Source: Certhia americana (taxonomy: Eukaryota > Chordata > Aves > Passeriformes > Certhiidae). Taken from it: 64,000 nucleotides of DNA. Where the stretch lies: contig CM031857.1 of the NCBI GenBank assembly GCA_018697195.1, positions 67,233,053-67,297,052 on the forward strand, read 5' to 3'. Shown here in pieces: positions 62,989-64,000 of this stretch. Below the pieces are notes generated by a model. The model was given only the letters and a program-made list of their open reading frames with translations. It made no database searches and was not told the DNA's origin. A program made the position numbers and the translations under genes. Positions within the stretch are counted from its first letter, which is position 1; every line of letters starts with the position of its first letter.

Positions 62989-64000
62989 GTAGGAATGGTT
63001 TTTCCTCTACCATTTTTCCATCTTCTCCAATGATGACAAAATGTAGCTAACACAAATGAAAATTAACTTCTCTGCTTATATTTTGCTCAGGCCATTGTTG
63101 AATTATCCTTGAATGTCTGTGCCAGCTCCATAATGATCCATAATCAGAACTGACACTGTCTCAGTGTTTCCTAAAAAATGAGAATTAAAATAAAAAATAA
63201 GATTTTTTTTTATTGCTATATATTAGGGGAAAAGAGCAAAAATACTTTTCCACTTACGTCTGTAAAAGTAATTTAAAAGGATAAACCTGAGTGACTTTAC
63301 TAGCTACTTTACTACTTCTTCCTTTTCATAGAAAGTAAAAGTATCTGAAAACAAAATAAAGTTTAAACCTTTACACCTCATAAAAAATGCAATTATATTT
63401 CAGTTGTCCCCTGGGGATTGTACTAAAAAAAACATGTTGATTCTGCTGCCCTTGGCTCCAAAAGAAACAGAATAATGAGAAGTCTTGGCATTTGTTGTAC
63501 AGAAAGGTAAGTGGCAAAGCCATTTTCATTCCAAAATAATAATTCGTATTCTTTTTTAATTTAAAGATTTCTTGATATTTCATTTTTCTCCTTTATAATT
63601 GCTACTAGAACTGAGCCTCTTTTTGCATTTCTTTTGGATGCCTTACTGAGGTCATTTACCTTCTAAGCAGCAGCTTCACTTCCAGTGACTCCACGTGAGA
63701 CTCTTTCCTCAGATTCTTTACCTTCATAGCAAGTAGTGGACCCAATGCAAGGTCTGGTTCAGCACTCTGTGTTGACAGAGGTTAGTACCAATTTTCACAG
63801 ATTTTTTCCTATTTAAATATTTGTTGGAGATAGGGAAAACCTTGGTTTAGAGGTAATGGTTCACTGTTGTGCCATTCAGTCAATTTCTCATCAATCTTTT
63901 TTCTAACCTTCTGCGGTGTGGAATGTCATAAAAAAGGTCTGAACAAAACATGCCAGAGAGTCACAAACTGCAGTATTTGCAAGGACTGCTATTTCTAACC

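Larger units (their letters stand above)
62069..64000. other. AT-rich non-coding sequence, one splice-flanked segment
   Basis: A T-rich polypyrimidine tract lies at 62219-62256. Minus frames at 62403-62848 and 63371-63583 have no recognisable domain. The exon-like 45-mer at 62944-62988 is listed separately. Confidence 0.5.

Overview
The window looks like bird nuclear DNA from a gene-poor region: an intergenic desert or the inside of a very large intron. It is AT-rich and no open reading frame in it can be recognised as a host protein. I saw no rRNA or tRNA gene, CRISPR array, bacterial-type operon or CpG-island promoter. The bird assignment rests on CR1 LINE copies that carry the avian-type 3' end (tandem ATTCTATG-like octamers, seen as CATAGAATCATAGAAT on the minus strand) and on LTRs of avian type. 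A songbird is possible, but that is inference only.

Nearly everything that can be identified is transposon debris. CR1 copies lie at 3960-5157 (+), 13065-13182 (-, very old), 14684-14872 (-), 14888-15326 (+), 18400-18755 (-, old), 19429-20730 (-), 23741-23935 (-), 26090-26153 (+), 50861-51585 (-) and 61962-62068 (+). The 50861-51585 copy still carries the decayed end of the CR1 ORF2 reverse transcriptase.

Five LTRs lie in the window, all without retroviral internal sequence, so all are solo LTRs. Three are TG...CA elements with perfect 6-bp target-site duplications: 4630-5023, 19837-20292 and 48460-49111. The first two are nested inside CR1 copies, which gives their relative ages. Two are ERVL-like with about 5-bp flanking repeats: 22740-23296 and 58033-58545. 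A possible sixth, degraded LTR lies around 15480-16100.

The remainder (about 1-3.9 kb, 5.2-13 kb, 26-48 kb, 51.6-58 kb, 58.6-61.9 kb and the last 2 kb) is low-copy-looking AT-rich sequence with short microsatellites and homopolymers. Several short segments there have good splice-site context, some with protein-like reading frames: 16836-17017, 29161-29253, 41760-41932, 60909-61018 and 62944-62988 on the plus strand, 57671-57840 on the minus strand. They are listed as low-confidence exon candidates. They cannot be joined into one gene from sequence alone, and some may be chance. I did not find a convincing new biological system. The best-supported observations are the nested solo LTRs with exact target duplications, a T-tract flanked by a 10-bp direct repeat at 22379-22411, and the exon candidates.
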